From positions 1 to 64,000 of the forward strand of contig JAQGBZ010000255.1 in NCBI GenBank assembly GCA_034687125.1: a stretch of DNA of 64,000 nt. Direction: 5' to 3'. The DNA comes from Neelides folsomi (lineage: Eukaryota > Arthropoda > Collembola > Neelipleona > Neelidae). Shown here piece by piece: positions 11,789 to 24,700 of this stretch. The translations under genes were made by a program, and so were the position numbers. The notes below the pieces were generated by a model. It did not search any database. It was not told the DNA's origin and was given only the letters and a program-made list of their open reading frames with translations. Numbering within the stretch: position 1 is the stretch's first letter; every line of letters begins with the position of its first letter.

Positions 11789-12841
11789 CTTGCCATTTTG
11801 TATTTCACTTCTTTATATTTTAAAATAAAAACATTTTCAATTGCAGAACACTCATTTTATTAACTCGTTAATGAATATTACATTTTTACTTAATAAAACA
11901 GAATACATAGTTAGCTTGTCAAAACCATACAATAATAATTTGTAAATATATAGCTTAATTCTAAAACAATGGTAAATTAATCAATAGTTAATTAATTCAA
12001 AGGCATGTAGTATGTTGAATACTGTACTTTAACAGTACACGTTTACTAAAAACTAAAAAAAGGTAATCAAGTCATCATGATAATGATAATGAATCACATA
12101 CAGTACGGTAAAATACGCTTTAAATGCTCTTAAGTTTTTGTAATGTTTCACTAGGTTTGTAATAACGTACGTATGCAATTTAGTCATCATAATGTACTTA
12201 TGAAAGTAAATAAATGTGTCAAATAAGTACCATACAGCCGGTTGACGTTCACTTAAACTTGCACTACACTTCAACAACAATTAATTAAGACATTATTTCC
12301 TATCTGATTACAATTGTAATAAGAAGAAGAATCTACAATTCCCTCATTTCGCTCTTGTCCTCCAAAGTTTATATAGAATGAGTGTAAGGATCTCTCTGTG
12401 GCTCTATAAAAGGCTCTCTTCAGAATTTACTCATGTGTATCAAATCACATTTTTCTTGTGATGTATGTAATTTAAATGGGAAAATGCCTTCAATTCCTTA
12501 TTTACTAAATTTTGGAAAAAGTTACCTAAATTAATTAGTTAGGTATGTTTATCATTATAGACAAAGTTCATTAATCTTATTTGAATCCAAATGAGGGCCC
12601 TGGGTCCGAACCACTCCTTTTTTCTAATTAATCCATAATAGATATATTCATAATAATAGTTAAGAGTAACGAAGAATATTTGCATAAGAGATGTAGGCTG
12701 ATGATTAGTAGGTAAATATAGGTGACCTGGGTCACCTAATCAATTTTGATGAGTGGGGTTTGGGAAAGCTATGCACTGCGGGACGAGTCTTGATGCTCAC
12801 ATGGAGAACGGTCATGGGACGCTGCGACGCGTTCGCACCTT
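11789..12841. other. Intergenic between convergent TPRKB and macoilin
   Basis: AT-rich. It must hold the macoilin 3' UTR at its right end. A TATAAAAG motif lies near 12400 (+) but no transcript start or coding exon could be tied to it. Nothing else is supported. Confidence 0.4.
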
Positions 12842-15800
12842 TTATGACTCAATGAGAGGAGAGAATGTGAGATTCTCGTTCCCTTGCTGGGGAGAGGAAG
12901 TGGGGATTTCTCCCACGCTCCCAAGCGACATAGACAAGTTCTTCTGACCCCGGAGGAGACTGTGATGATTGAGATGATTATATGGAACCTGCATGTGATG
13001 ACCCAACATTTGGTTGGATTGAACTCGACTCCCAGAAAAATCTGAAACAGCGAGGAGTTCGACGAGTTGAGAACGAGCTTCCTCGAGCTCATCGTCCTTG
13101 CTTTTAATCATTGAGTCACTAAAAAGGAAAAAAACAATTGTCAAATTAATTTAATGTTTTGCCACATTAAAGTTAAATTAAACACAGTCGTAATTATTGT
13201 AAATTGTAGACATAGAATGCGTTTTTGAAAATTACCGAATTGATAGCTGACGACGCGCTTCCCCAAGAGCAGAGAAGAGATCAAGTTTGAGGCGAGTTTC
13301 TGCGTTTAAGTTTGACTCGAGAAGAGCATTCTGTTCCTGGATAGTTTGCATGTGAGCTTGGAGCCTCGAATTTTCAGCCAAGTTCTAATTGGGAATTAAA
13401 TAACATTATTGTACATTTTTGTTGATTTGTATGATATTATGTACAGATAGTTAAATAGGTAGAATTTAAAATACCTCTTTATTCTTCTGTTCGTGCATAA
13501 GAGTTGACTTCACATTCTGAAGCTCTCGCTCAATTCTCACATTCTTGTCTTCCATCGATTTGATTTCTCGACGAAAGGCATCTCGCTCTCGATCAGCCTC
13601 TCGCAGTTTCTTTTTGCAGTCTCCTGAACAATCCTGAGAAGCCTAAAAGACAATTTAAAGATTTAAAATAAAACTGACTTGAACTTATATCAGTACCAGT
13701 AACTTGAAGGATTAAAATATTGGAAAGATTAATTAAATAGAAGAATAAAATAGCATTAACAACTCTTAAATGTATTTATACCTTCTTTTGCTTATTTATG
13801 GCGCTCTCCTTTAATCGCCTTTCTTCAAGGAGTCTTTTCTCATAAACTTGTCGCTCTTCTTGACCCCTCGCGCTTAAAGCTGAGTATTTTAATTGTAGTG
13901 CCTCATGCTCGCCCTTTAATATTAAAAAGAATTTCTTTACAATATTATCACAGATATCATTAAATAGAAGCCATTTGAAATAATATTTGATTCTTTTAAT
14001 ATGAATTGAAAAGATAATTTTAAATAGGTAATAGAAAGATTTTCCGATTATTGTACCTGAAGAGAAGCAAGTTCACCCCTGAGATTCCTTTCTGAAGCAA
14101 GCAGAGAACAAATTTGACCCCTGAGTTCCGACTCGATAGTGCGTACCGAATGGAGGTCACTTCGTAATTTCCTTGCTTCTGACTCGAGTCTATTTTCAAA
14201 AGAGAATCAATTATTAACTCAACAACTAATGTTAATTATTTAACTCCTATTATAATTTCATAATATTATTTATCAATTGACCTATAACAACAGTCGTCCT
14301 TCTTCTTCTTAGGAGGCAGAAGCATGCAACTGCAAGGGCTTGTAGCCACGGCAGGGCTCGCCACAGAAATTGAGGGATTGTTGTTTGTAGTGCTGGTGGG
14401 TGAAGACCCCCCATTGACAGACGTAGAGAACGATGATGAGTTGGAGTTGAGAGCTGCAGCGGCTGCAGGAGGACTCGAGTGGTTTGAATGGTGATGATGA
14501 GAAGAGGAACTTTTCCCTCCTTCTCCCTCTTTGGAAATTACTAAAACACAAACAAAACCATCTCATTTCCTTTTCATTCTTATTCAATTTCAAACCGAAG
14601 CACCGCTTGGAGAATTGATTCGATTTCAAACAAATATCATGGTTTTAATTTATGAAAATAATCCAATGGAAAGCATAGGAAAATAATTCATGTCATGGTC
14701 TGGAAATTAAAGAATAATTGAAGAGGTTCTTACAATTCTCTTTGGAAATCTCTCCATTCGCCACTCCAGCCTCGATGGATTTCCGCCTGAGATGGGAAGA
14801 CCCAGGAGGCGACGAGACACCGTTCGCCAGAGATGATTGTTGCTGATGCTGCTGCTTCTTCAATAATACTGCGGACCCATTTTGTATCACCATCTATAAA
14901 ACAAGGAAAAGTTGAGTCGCGATCGATGGAAAAGACATTGATGGAAACAAACCTCATTGTTGTTGACCGTAACCGGTGGTGGTGTGTTGGTGAAGGGAAG
15001 TGCTTCCCAAAGTAGCGAGTAGAGAAACTAAAGAGTGAAAGAAATTAAAGGTATAATTAAAATAACTCATGAGCCAATTTAGAGCCAAGTGGTAATTAAA
15101 TTAAAGAATCGACGTTTTCGCGTACCTCATTTTGTCGCGCAACTTCGTTCCGATTGCGCTGCTTCAATCTTCCCCCTATAAAGGACTTGAGTCCAAATCC
15201 AAGTGAGACCAATGGGAAGCCCACGCTGTAATTAATTGACCATAAATCAAGTTTCATCCAATTCAATGCGCAATGGATAAAGAGCAAAAACGTCTAATTA
15301 ACTTTAATTCATTCGCCTTACTATTTATACGTAATTACACAACTTCCCAAAGGATAATTCCTATAAAGGTTGCTTCCATTTACAAATGTTTTGGATTATT
15401 CGTTAATTAAACGCGAAATTAAAAAAATCAATACATTAATTAACTATTAGATTTTTACATTAAAAGATATTGTTCACATTCTCTCCTTTCTATATTTACT
15501 CTATCATTAAATTTTAATTAGCAAAATAATTATCCATTTCGTAATCCAGAAATAACATAATTTCAAGGCAAAAGGGCTCGAGACATATCGATCTTTTTAT
15601 CTTGGTTTAAGTTTTCATTTTGTTAACCATAAAAGTTAATTTGAACATCAAACAAAAGATATGAAAATTTAATCTTATGAAGAATTGTCAATGTGTGTTT
15701 ATTTACGTTTTGATTAGATAACACTTCTTGTTAGCTTAAGAGTAATGAATCAAGGTAAGTACTCTCTGCATGTTTTCAAACTGCAGTCTACCATCTTTCC

Positions 15801-17856
15801 CAGATATTTATTTACCAGTATAAAATTTTAATCTCTCTAACTCTCAAGCTGATATAACTAATTAGAAATAATTAAATATAGGATTCCTTTGACAAGGTCG
15901 AGCACAATATTTGAGATTGACAAGTTAATGATGATAAAACATATATTACATAAATTACAATTAATGTATTAGAGGAAAATATTAAATAACATTGAAATAT
16001 TAATAAAAATTACCAATGGGCGGCAAGAGGGCTGTAGGGAGAAATGGGAAAAGTTCGAGCGTTAATAGTCTTCCCATCAATGTAGAGAAGAGTGGGAAGA
16101 AGAAGAAGAGGCCCGAGCGGGGTCAGACTGTATCCGATCTGACCCCAGACGAAGATGGAGCCGATTAAGTACAACCATGGGGCCGGGATCACTCCAATGC
16201 AAATCACATCCACTGACACGACAATGCACACGAGGAGCAGGGCAAATGCCTGGAACAACAGATACGTCAAGGCTCATTTGCAATTCTTTCCTCAAAAAAC
16301 TCAATAAAAGCAGTGGGAGCTGCACAAGAGTCAAATGTGCAGCTCCTCCTCATCATCATCCCCCACGTTCCTCCCAAATTTGGGCATCACGAGGGCATAA
16401 AAATTGATCCATGTTTCAATTCCATGGTCAAGAGCATTAAAAAAATAAAACATCTCCTCAAAATGAGTTTTACGAGTCATGAATTGAAACATCAAAATTG
16501 TTGGGCCAACAATGTTGAAGATGATCCAACGTGAGTTGAACATGTTAAAAGTAGTAAATGTTAATTAATTAGCTTACCAGCCCCTGGAACTTGTACGCCT
16601 CATAAGAATTGTGGAGAAGAAGGTAGATCGGGTATATGTACTCGAGACGAAAGTCGAGAATGTAATTTCCGCCCATCACGCATATCCAAAGAAGAAGAAG
16701 TTTAACATAAACAACAACGCTGAAAATAATAAAAGGAATTTTGTTTATTTCCCCTCATAGCCACACTTTGGGAAGCTCAGAATGAGATCATATAATAATA
16801 ACATGTAATCTAGAAGCCTCAAGTCTGAATCTTGAGCGGATGAGTTTGGGAAGCAACAAGCAGGGGACTGCCAGAAAATCAATATATTGATATGGAGGAA
16901 AAGGAAGAATGAAACGAAATGTCTAGCAAATCATAAAAACAATTTTACAAATGAATGTACAGATTCTTCATTTCCCTCGATGTGGGTCTTTTTTCTACTC
17001 TGAGTTTATTAACTTTTAAAGTGTTTAAAGAACATATACGGGAATGGGATTAGCTTCAGAGATCTTGGAGAGAAATGAACGAGACGTGGAGAGAGTTCTT
17101 TGCCCCTATCTTTTCTGTGTTAAACGCCATCATTTTCATAAACCATTTCTCTAATGGCCTAATAAAGAATTTTTTAGATTTGTGAAGATTTAGATAAATT
17201 GCGTTTAATTCTCCTGTTAATTGAAAATAAAGTATTCCAAAACAAAATGAATCATGAATAAAATTCAAAAACATAACTCAGAAATCCTGATAAAGTCGAT
17301 GAAAGCTCAAATCCAATTTAATCTCAATATTAATTTGGAAATGACCGTAGATGACATTATAAACATCTTTAATTCCATTTAAAATGATGTCTTTATAAAA
17401 AAGAATTAATTTCAGGATTTTAATCAAATCCCGCGTTGTGCTTAATATGGTGCAGATTTGTTATTTATGTCGACAAATATTTTACATCTGTCTAGGGTCC
17501 ATTTTATAATACCTTTTTAAAATATTTTTATAATAATCAATTACAAAATAACTATAATAATTCATAATGAAAACGTATCACCACTCCATAAACAATAACA
17601 AAACAAATTTAAGGACATTTGACTCTCATAGGTAAGGACCCCATTCCTTTGTCCAAGTAAGCATCTGGACAAAATAATGAGTCTTTCAGTCCAAGTCGAC
17701 CAGTGACAATGTTAACTACGGTCGCATTGGACTCCAAGGATGTAAATTGAAAAAGGAGGACTCCGAAACTCACCTTGAATAGACGCCATCATAGAGTTTC
17801 GGGAGTTTCTTGGTGGGACGGCGGGTTTTACTCACGTCGACATTCCGCCGCTTCAT
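12842..17856 (-). CDS. Macoilin, ER membrane coiled-coil protein
   Basis: Neuronal endoplasmic-reticulum protein affecting excitability and ion-channel function in worms, conserved in animals. Twelve exons: 17774-17856, 16578-16719, 16014-16249, 15126-15225, 14953-15027, 14734-14893, 14282-14540, 14057-14189, 13782-13913, 13475-13642, 13236-13384, 12842-13118; 637 residues against 664 in human. The N-terminus MKRRNVDVSKTRRP and LYDGVYS is diagnostic. Hydrophobic segments follow (LLLLWICVMGGNYILDF and several in the third exon), then AAHCVGFPLVSLGFGLKSF and NEFLYSLLWEALP. The middle is low complexity, with a His/Ser/Ala-rich tract and a KKKK motif. The C-terminal half is coiled coil, including ETRLKLDLFSALGEARRQL. 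The first intron is about 1 kb. All junctions preserve frame. Confidence 0.95.
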
Positions 17857-19264
17857 TCCGCGTTGCTTTAGAGCCGACCGAGGAATTTACATTTACGAGA
17901 GCCGCCCGTCTTTCGAAGTTATGGAAAAGATGTGGAAGGGCGTTGCGAATGACCTGGGAGTTGACAGGTCGTCGAGAGGATGACCACACGTCCCAAGAGT
18001 TCTCGTTATAATTGACAAGATTTGAAAAGATGCGCTATGGGTCCACATGAGCCCCTCGGCCAAACTATTTTCACTCTCCTCCGTATCAACATCTACTTAT
18101 AAAGAGAATACGCAAAAGCATTGAGACTCTCACAGCAACCGACAAGGGATCTTTGCTCATCATTGCTCTCATGAATCCTCCTTCTCCCTCTGCTCCAAAT
18201 ACACCCTCCAAGGGGATCATCTCCAAAAGCCCACTTCAAAGACATACTCTTTTTAATAACTAAAATACTTTTAATCGCCATTCGAACTTCACCTTTACTA
18301 AAATGCTATTTTAATTTTAATTACAAAATCGGAGTATACTACTATTTATGTTTTGAATCTTAGGTATAGAGATTATAAAATAATGAGATATTATATTTAT
18401 GGACTTTGAAAATATGGTCAAAGAGGAGTAATCTTGTACAGTGAAAACAGGCATGTTAATTAGACATGGAGTTCAGGTGTGTTTATAGACAAAACTCAAG
18501 TGTACATTATAAATACAAAGCTCTATAATTGCACTACCTATGCATATGTATGTAAACATCATGTCGTATTGTCTGAAATATAGCATTATAAATAATACTT
18601 TTTATTAAATTAAAGATTTATGAAATATATTATTTACACGAGCATGTTTTTATTGCAAGATGTTTTATGGTTTTACATATACGCTTTGATGATACAATAA
18701 TTACATTTTAAAGGTGGTAAGTTAGTGTACCATTACCCATTACGCCATTACCCTTGAATTTATTTTTATTACATACATATTTACATTGGGATGCACATTG
18801 TGGTTATTAGAAATGTTCGTCCAAGTTGATATACAATTCAATTATAATTTCTAATTTTGATCATCATTATAATACTCGAATACTATTCCTGATGAACCAA
18901 ATGCGCTACATAATATATAGAATATGGCATATAACAATATTAGATATAAGCATACAGTAATATGTTATATACACAATAGGTACATATAGTCAAATAATAC
19001 TCTCATGATGTGAGTGATGAACTTCACCAACTGTTGTATTATTTAGCTTGGCATAATGGTCATGTGCTAAAAGCGTATTTATTTTCATTGTGTGAATTGA
19101 CGCAAAAAGACGAGCAGTGCTTTGGATTTCCATAGATTTCCATAATCAATTCACACTTCACAGCCTTGTAGCGAAGAAAAATTGACAATTTTTGTAAATC
19201 ATTTAGAAAATAAGCATTCATTTACTTTTGTATAATTTGCCTATTATTAGGTTAGAAGATAAAC
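17857..19264. other. Intergenic; macoilin upstream region
   Basis: The first 200 or so bases are GC-richer than the background and probably contain the macoilin 5' UTR and promoter. Open frames at 17775-18011 (+) and 18093-18281 (-) show no family resemblance. The rest is AT-rich with nothing identifiable. Confidence 0.4.
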
Positions 19265-20625
19265 ATGAATGACATGATGGAATGTATAGAAGCTGAATCA
19301 AGATCAAATTTTGATTTGTCAAAATCAATCAGAGTTGTCCATAAGCCCCAACCACACGCTTTTTTCTTCGATAACGACGTATGATAATGATGAATTATGA
19401 AAGTCAAATACTTTATGAATATTTAAAGACATTATGCATAAAACATTGATATTGACATTATAAACAAAATAGTAAGGGTTTATTTTAATAAAGCTTTACA
19501 ATGATTATTTAATAGCTTCTTGAGAAAACATTTGAGTACATGGATTTCAAGAGCTTAAAAGCATTCCGCTTTGTTTGCAAACAATGGAATCGAATGATAA
19601 CAAAGAGATCCTTATGGCAGGATGGCTATTTTGTTATTGAAGCCAGAGGAAGTTCACTCAAGAATATTTTTGACCTCTCGGTAGTTGCAAAATGCCCGAA
19701 CTTCATCTGGAGACGAGTCGATCTCCGTTACGCCCCCATTCATTTATTCTTCGTCAACCAAGGGCTCAAAATGAAAAGACTGAAATTCGTCGAATGCGTT
19801 TTCTCCATTTCGACTCTCCAATATTTGTTGATCTGCTGCCCTCATTTAAAAGCACTTGAAATCTGTGCCTTCCCTCAAAGCATCTTTACGACCGAAGGTT
19901 TATTTGGAACCGAGGAAAGAGAATCGGTTCTTATAGATCTCAGAGATTTAAGCCTCGTTTCCGGAAGGATTGAGTCAGATGGGGAGTTAGATCCGGTCCT
20001 GTTCTGTTACCTCATTGGAACTTCAATGAAGCTGAAGAGAGTTTCCCTTTGTGGATGGAGCAAGGGGAATTGCAAAGAACTTTTAAATGCTCTGCAAAAT
20101 AATGCAAATTGGAGGGATTTGGAAACGCTGGAGTTGATTGACATGGGGCCAAAAAATAATGATTCAGTTTCTGATGCTCTCAAGCTCCTTGCTGATGATC
20201 AATTTATCAAATTGAAGAAATTGGCAATTGTCCCCACAAATAAATTGTATTATGATTCTTCCATTGACTCCGTCATTTGCAGTATTTTGGAAAAGCAGAG
20301 AAATATCGTCCACCTTGATGTGAGAAATCTTCCAATAACGAATGACGCCTTCACTTGCGAATTACCTCAGCTAAAACGTCTTCAAATACGAAACAGTTCA
20401 TGTGACCAAATGTCATATCTTGCATTTATGCCCAAATTAGAGGAAATTGATTTAGAAGACTTCTACGCTCCGATCCACCGACTAATTCATAGAGCAATTC
20501 CGGATAGGATTTTAGATTTATTTGGAAGGAAAATGCACCGGCTTCTCGTTCATGATCCACAACACTTCATAGCCGACTCATCACGTATGTTCAGTATACA
20601 TACAATTGTAGATATTATTATGTAG
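19265..20625 (+). CDS. F-box protein with leucine-rich-like C-terminus
   Basis: Probable substrate adaptor of an SCF ubiquitin ligase. Exon 1 (19265-19378) ends at a GTATGA donor and exon 2 begins at 19516, giving 407 residues in phase 0. The splice rebuilds an F-box-like helix pair: LLEKTFEYMDFKSLKAFR followed by FVCKQWNRM and LWQDG. Downstream are irregular repeats of the form LKRLKF, LLICCPHLKALEIC, RDLETLELIDMG, IVHLDVRNLP and LKRLQIRNS, typical of degenerate leucine-rich repeats. No known orthologue is recognised, so no symbol is given. A GTATGT motif at 20586 could act as a donor and change the last residues; I kept the unspliced stop. Confidence 0.75.
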
Positions 20626-20835
20626 TAGTTTATTTTAACAAATTACATTTAACATTCATTTATTTCAATATTTACTATTGTATAAGCATTATTCATATAC
20701 AATGTTAAAAAGCATAACTTATAATAGTATTTAAGAATATTTCCTATATTATTAATAATTTCAATCTCATTTTTAAAATTTTTGAAATCTCATAAATAAC
20801 TTCAATTGGGTTTGTAAATCATATGTATACTTTGT

Positions 20836-21104
20836 ATGGAAGGTACAAATGTCAAAGTGTGGCTCGTGAAATTTCTCATTGATGTTTTCGCAATTCTGTT
20901 TGTCCTGGGACTCGTCCCAGCTAGCGTCTTCTTTCTCCTCAAGATAGTTTGCCCCGATGCCGAAAACGAAGACTTTGTAATGTCAACTATATTTATATTC
21001 GCGATTATCTATGTTGTATGGAAATGGGTATGTTAGTTTCAATAATGCACATTTACGATTAAATTACCCACAAACTTCAATAGATTCTACTTGTTAATCT
21101 ATAA
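20836..21104 (+). CDS. Small two-helix membrane protein, possibly VMA21-like
   Basis: Predicted 70-residue protein in two exons, 20836-21027 and 21084-21104, with a 56-base GTATGT-AG intron. Without splicing it would end two codons later (66 residues). There are two hydrophobic segments, FLIDVFAILFVLGLVPASV and MSTIFIFAIIYVVWKW, separated by a short acidic loop (CPDAENEDF). The topology, size and the pattern of the first helix (xVPASVFFLLK) recall VMA21, the ER chaperone that assembles the V-ATPase Vo sector. Identity is too low to be sure, and the usual N-terminal extension is absent. It lies 210 bases after the F-box gene on the same strand. It could also be an unrelated microprotein or a non-coding frame. 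Confidence 0.4.
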
Positions 21105-21746
21105 TAAATATAATAATATTGACTATTACCATATACATATAGTATCCTTATCTATATGGTACATACATACCAATCTTCTACAATACATATAGTATTGTAC
21201 TTAAATATCATACTGTATATAAATTAATGTTATAACAAGTATACAACAAATACAAAATTCCGAAATTGAAGGTGATCAACTTTTTTTCATCAAACCATTA
21301 AAAAGCATACAATATTTGGCATACTTATACAAGGCACGTAATTTACAATGCAATTTACATGTAATTTACAATAATGTAAATGGCTTAAAATGGTTAACTT
21401 TTAAAAATATAAAATAATTAAACACATTAAATAGGAGCTTCAGTTCGCATCTCAATAAACTTATCTAACTTGCTGATTTAAGAGTATAACACAAGTAAAC
21501 TAAGAGTTCAAACTTATTAATTCTCATTATTTTATAAATCATTACATCATCGGGCAATAAAATATTTTCATTACTTATTATAACTCTACTAAAAATATAA
21601 AAAAGCTATAATAAACAGTGAGTGTAAAATAATTTAAGTATTTTTTTTCTAACGCTGAGCCAATTGAACTTGCACTAATATTCTATTTGGCTTTGGCTTT
21701 GGCGAATCCATAACTGTCAATGTTTAAGATTACATAAATAATAAAA
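21105..21746. other. Short AT-rich intergenic stretch, 3' of TrpA1
   Basis: Holds the probable 3' UTR of TrpA1 on the minus strand and of the small membrane protein on the plus strand. No further gene is seen. Confidence 0.4.
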
Positions 21747-24700
21747 TTACAGAGTAGAATCACTCCTTTTTGGTGGTCTTGGACTCCTCTTGGAAAGCCT
21801 CACAGTTGGACCTCTTTTGAAATGAGATTTGATATCTGACATTGGATTCCATTCCTCGATTTCAGTTCCTTCGTCAATATAATCTGTATCAGTGCTGAGT
21901 TCCAATTTCTAAAACAAAAATTGGCTTATTTTTAATAAGAATAATTTAACAGGATTAAGTAATGGTATTTTTTAAAATGAGTACATGACAAATTAGCCGC
22001 ATGAGAGCTTCAACGTTTTCCAAATGGTTTGAAACAGATTGAAGAGAACCATTGTTTTCTTGAATTGCTTCCAAAATCTCGTTGCATTCGTCTTCTTCTT
22101 TGTCGTCATCTTTAGTTTCAAACAATTAATTTTATTCTTATATCTTATTAAAATGGTTTATTACATATAATAGTATACATAATATTTAAAGGCAATAACT
22201 ACTTTATATTATTTAGAATTATTAATCTCAAGTTTTGTTTTAATTTAATACCATTCACTTTAAAATCTTTAGGCTGGAAATAATTAAAAAATCTTGTTAT
22301 AAGACCAAGTCTTTTATTCCTTGCATTTGGATATTCAATCAATTCATCTTTGTCAACTTTGTTGATTATGAAATTCGGAAGTGTTTTTTCCAAATGTGTG
22401 TGAAGATGAACCTTATATTAAGAAAACAATTAATCTTTTTTTAATTCTTTATTTGGTAGTATATCTTGAGTTGATTAATTTTAGGTTAAGGAGTTTATAT
22501 GTTATTTAAATATTTATATTTGCTCTTTAAGCAATAGGTAGTCAAATTACTTAAAGTCACTTACTTGCATGGCAAGACGTTTTAATTGTGCGTTCCTTCT
22601 AACTGATTCAATATCTCCAACTGCAAGACCTATATAAAAACAATTAAAAAACGGATAATTCATTATTACGCAAATTGAATCAATCGATAAATACAATGAA
22701 ACATTAAACAACAAACCGATCAAGAGGTTCATGAGAAGAATCGGCATAAAGACCATAAAAATACAGAGGAGTAGAAACGATGGGATTGGATGCGGAATGT
22801 TTCTCTCTGGGCTGCAAATCTCTCTCGGTCTAAAATGCGGCTCTAAATGACTCATTCTACTACAATAATCCGGATTAACGAATGTATTTAGAAAGTCGAG
22901 ATCTCCAAGCATCATTGAAAATGTCCTCAACAGGCTGAGCGGAACTCCTCTAAAGGAAATGTGGTTTCCCTAAACGTATAAAAAAAATCTCATTAAGAAG
23001 TTCAATTGTCCCAAATATGGTAATTTTGTCAAAGGTTGTTTTAGCATGGATCTCATTAAGTTATGAGATAAGCAAAATGAGATACCTACAATACTCATTT
23101 AATTGTAGTAAGTTAAGTATGAATGACTTACACCCGAAAGAAGAATGTAAAATGCCAATCCAAAAGCAACGATTAATATGGAAAATATGGCCAATACTCT
23201 CAACAAAGTATGGAGAATCTCAAGAAACATCACCACGTAGATTCCAACGACATCAAACCTTTTAAATAACATTTCAATTAATCAATTAATTTTCAACATT
23301 GTCAAAATTGAAAAATTTACAAACCTTTGTAGTAGAAGTAGAAGATAAAACCAACTTAAGAACGCTGTGAGCGAAGCTGCTGGATTTACCACAATATCTC
23401 CATTCCACGATGGATAAATTCTCTTAAACACCATTAACATTGATGAGATGTTCATTGCAAAAAAGACCCTTAATCGTAAAATAAACATGATAAATTAGCT
23501 AATTTAGATTATACGATAAAAATATTACGTATTCTCTAAAAAGTCGAAATATTCATACATAAATATTTAAAATATAAAATATTTAAAGTATAATTATTAT
23601 TATAGTAAAGAAAATTTATTTTCACCAATTAACCGAGTCACAAAGGTAATTAAAACCTTGTAGGTGAACATTAATGAATTCTCTAACAAGATTGAAAGTC
23701 GCAATGATCATGATGAAAAGTGCAAAACAATTTATAATTTGCTCGTAAATGACCTACGACATTCAAAATTTAAATAATTTAAATAATTTTTAAAATCCAA
23801 ATTGTATTACATATAATTAATTAGTCTCAATTAAAGAATCCCAACTCACATTTTCTGATTTGTCATAAAGAATTGTCGAATTCATTATTGGATTAGGCAA
23901 ATTATCTTGAATTAAAGAGTCACTCGATGCATAACATGTCAAGAGAAATAAGTAGAATGAGTAAAGGATCAAATGGGCCATGTGAACGTATTTCCCATAA
24001 GCGTTCCATTTCATCTGCAAGTATTTTTGCGACAAGTCGTGGGAAAGGAGCTCAACTCGTCCGTAAGAAACCATTCCCTAAATGAGATCAAATACATAAA
24101 ATATTATTATTTTACAAATTAGAGTCAATTTAGCGAAAGTGTAAAAAATAATGTTATTGTGAATTTTTTTTGTTAAACGTTTAAAATCGGCAAATGCTTC
24201 ATATCAGAAAGTGAAATTAAATCTTCTTTTTCAATGAGTATGTTCGATTTTCCTTCGTCGATCATTGGTTCTGATACTACTGAGAGCCATTTAAATTGAT
24301 ATTTGATCTGTAATTAATTATAAGAAATCGATCAAACATTAGAGCATGTAACTTAAAATACTGATAAAAATATTATGTAATATTTATAAATATCTTATTA
24401 TATTTTTACATTGAACGACTCTGAATCGGATTTGCTTGTTGATTTCACGATACATCTGTCCAAAACGGAAGAAACGACTGACGGCATCGTCGCTACGAGT
24501 GAAAGCATAATGGAAGAATGTTTGCCTGAAGTCATTGCAAGAATTTCTTCTCCTCTTGTTTTGTGCGTAACCATTGCAAGAGCCACCCCAATGAATTTAC
24601 TTTGAAGAGCATAATCAATTGCACTGAACCCTTTGAAATTGTAAAGGAGCTTGCAATGGAGGGTCAGAAGAACCTCACAAGCTGAAGGCTTATTTTCCAT

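Noticed and set aside
12396..12410. TATAAAAG motif as a promoter
   Set aside because: No exon or transcript start could be placed downstream; AT-rich sequence yields such motifs by chance.
16331..16543. Minus-strand frame between macoilin exons
   Set aside because: It falls in the macoilin intron; splicing from 16578 to 16249 joins conserved membrane segments without it.
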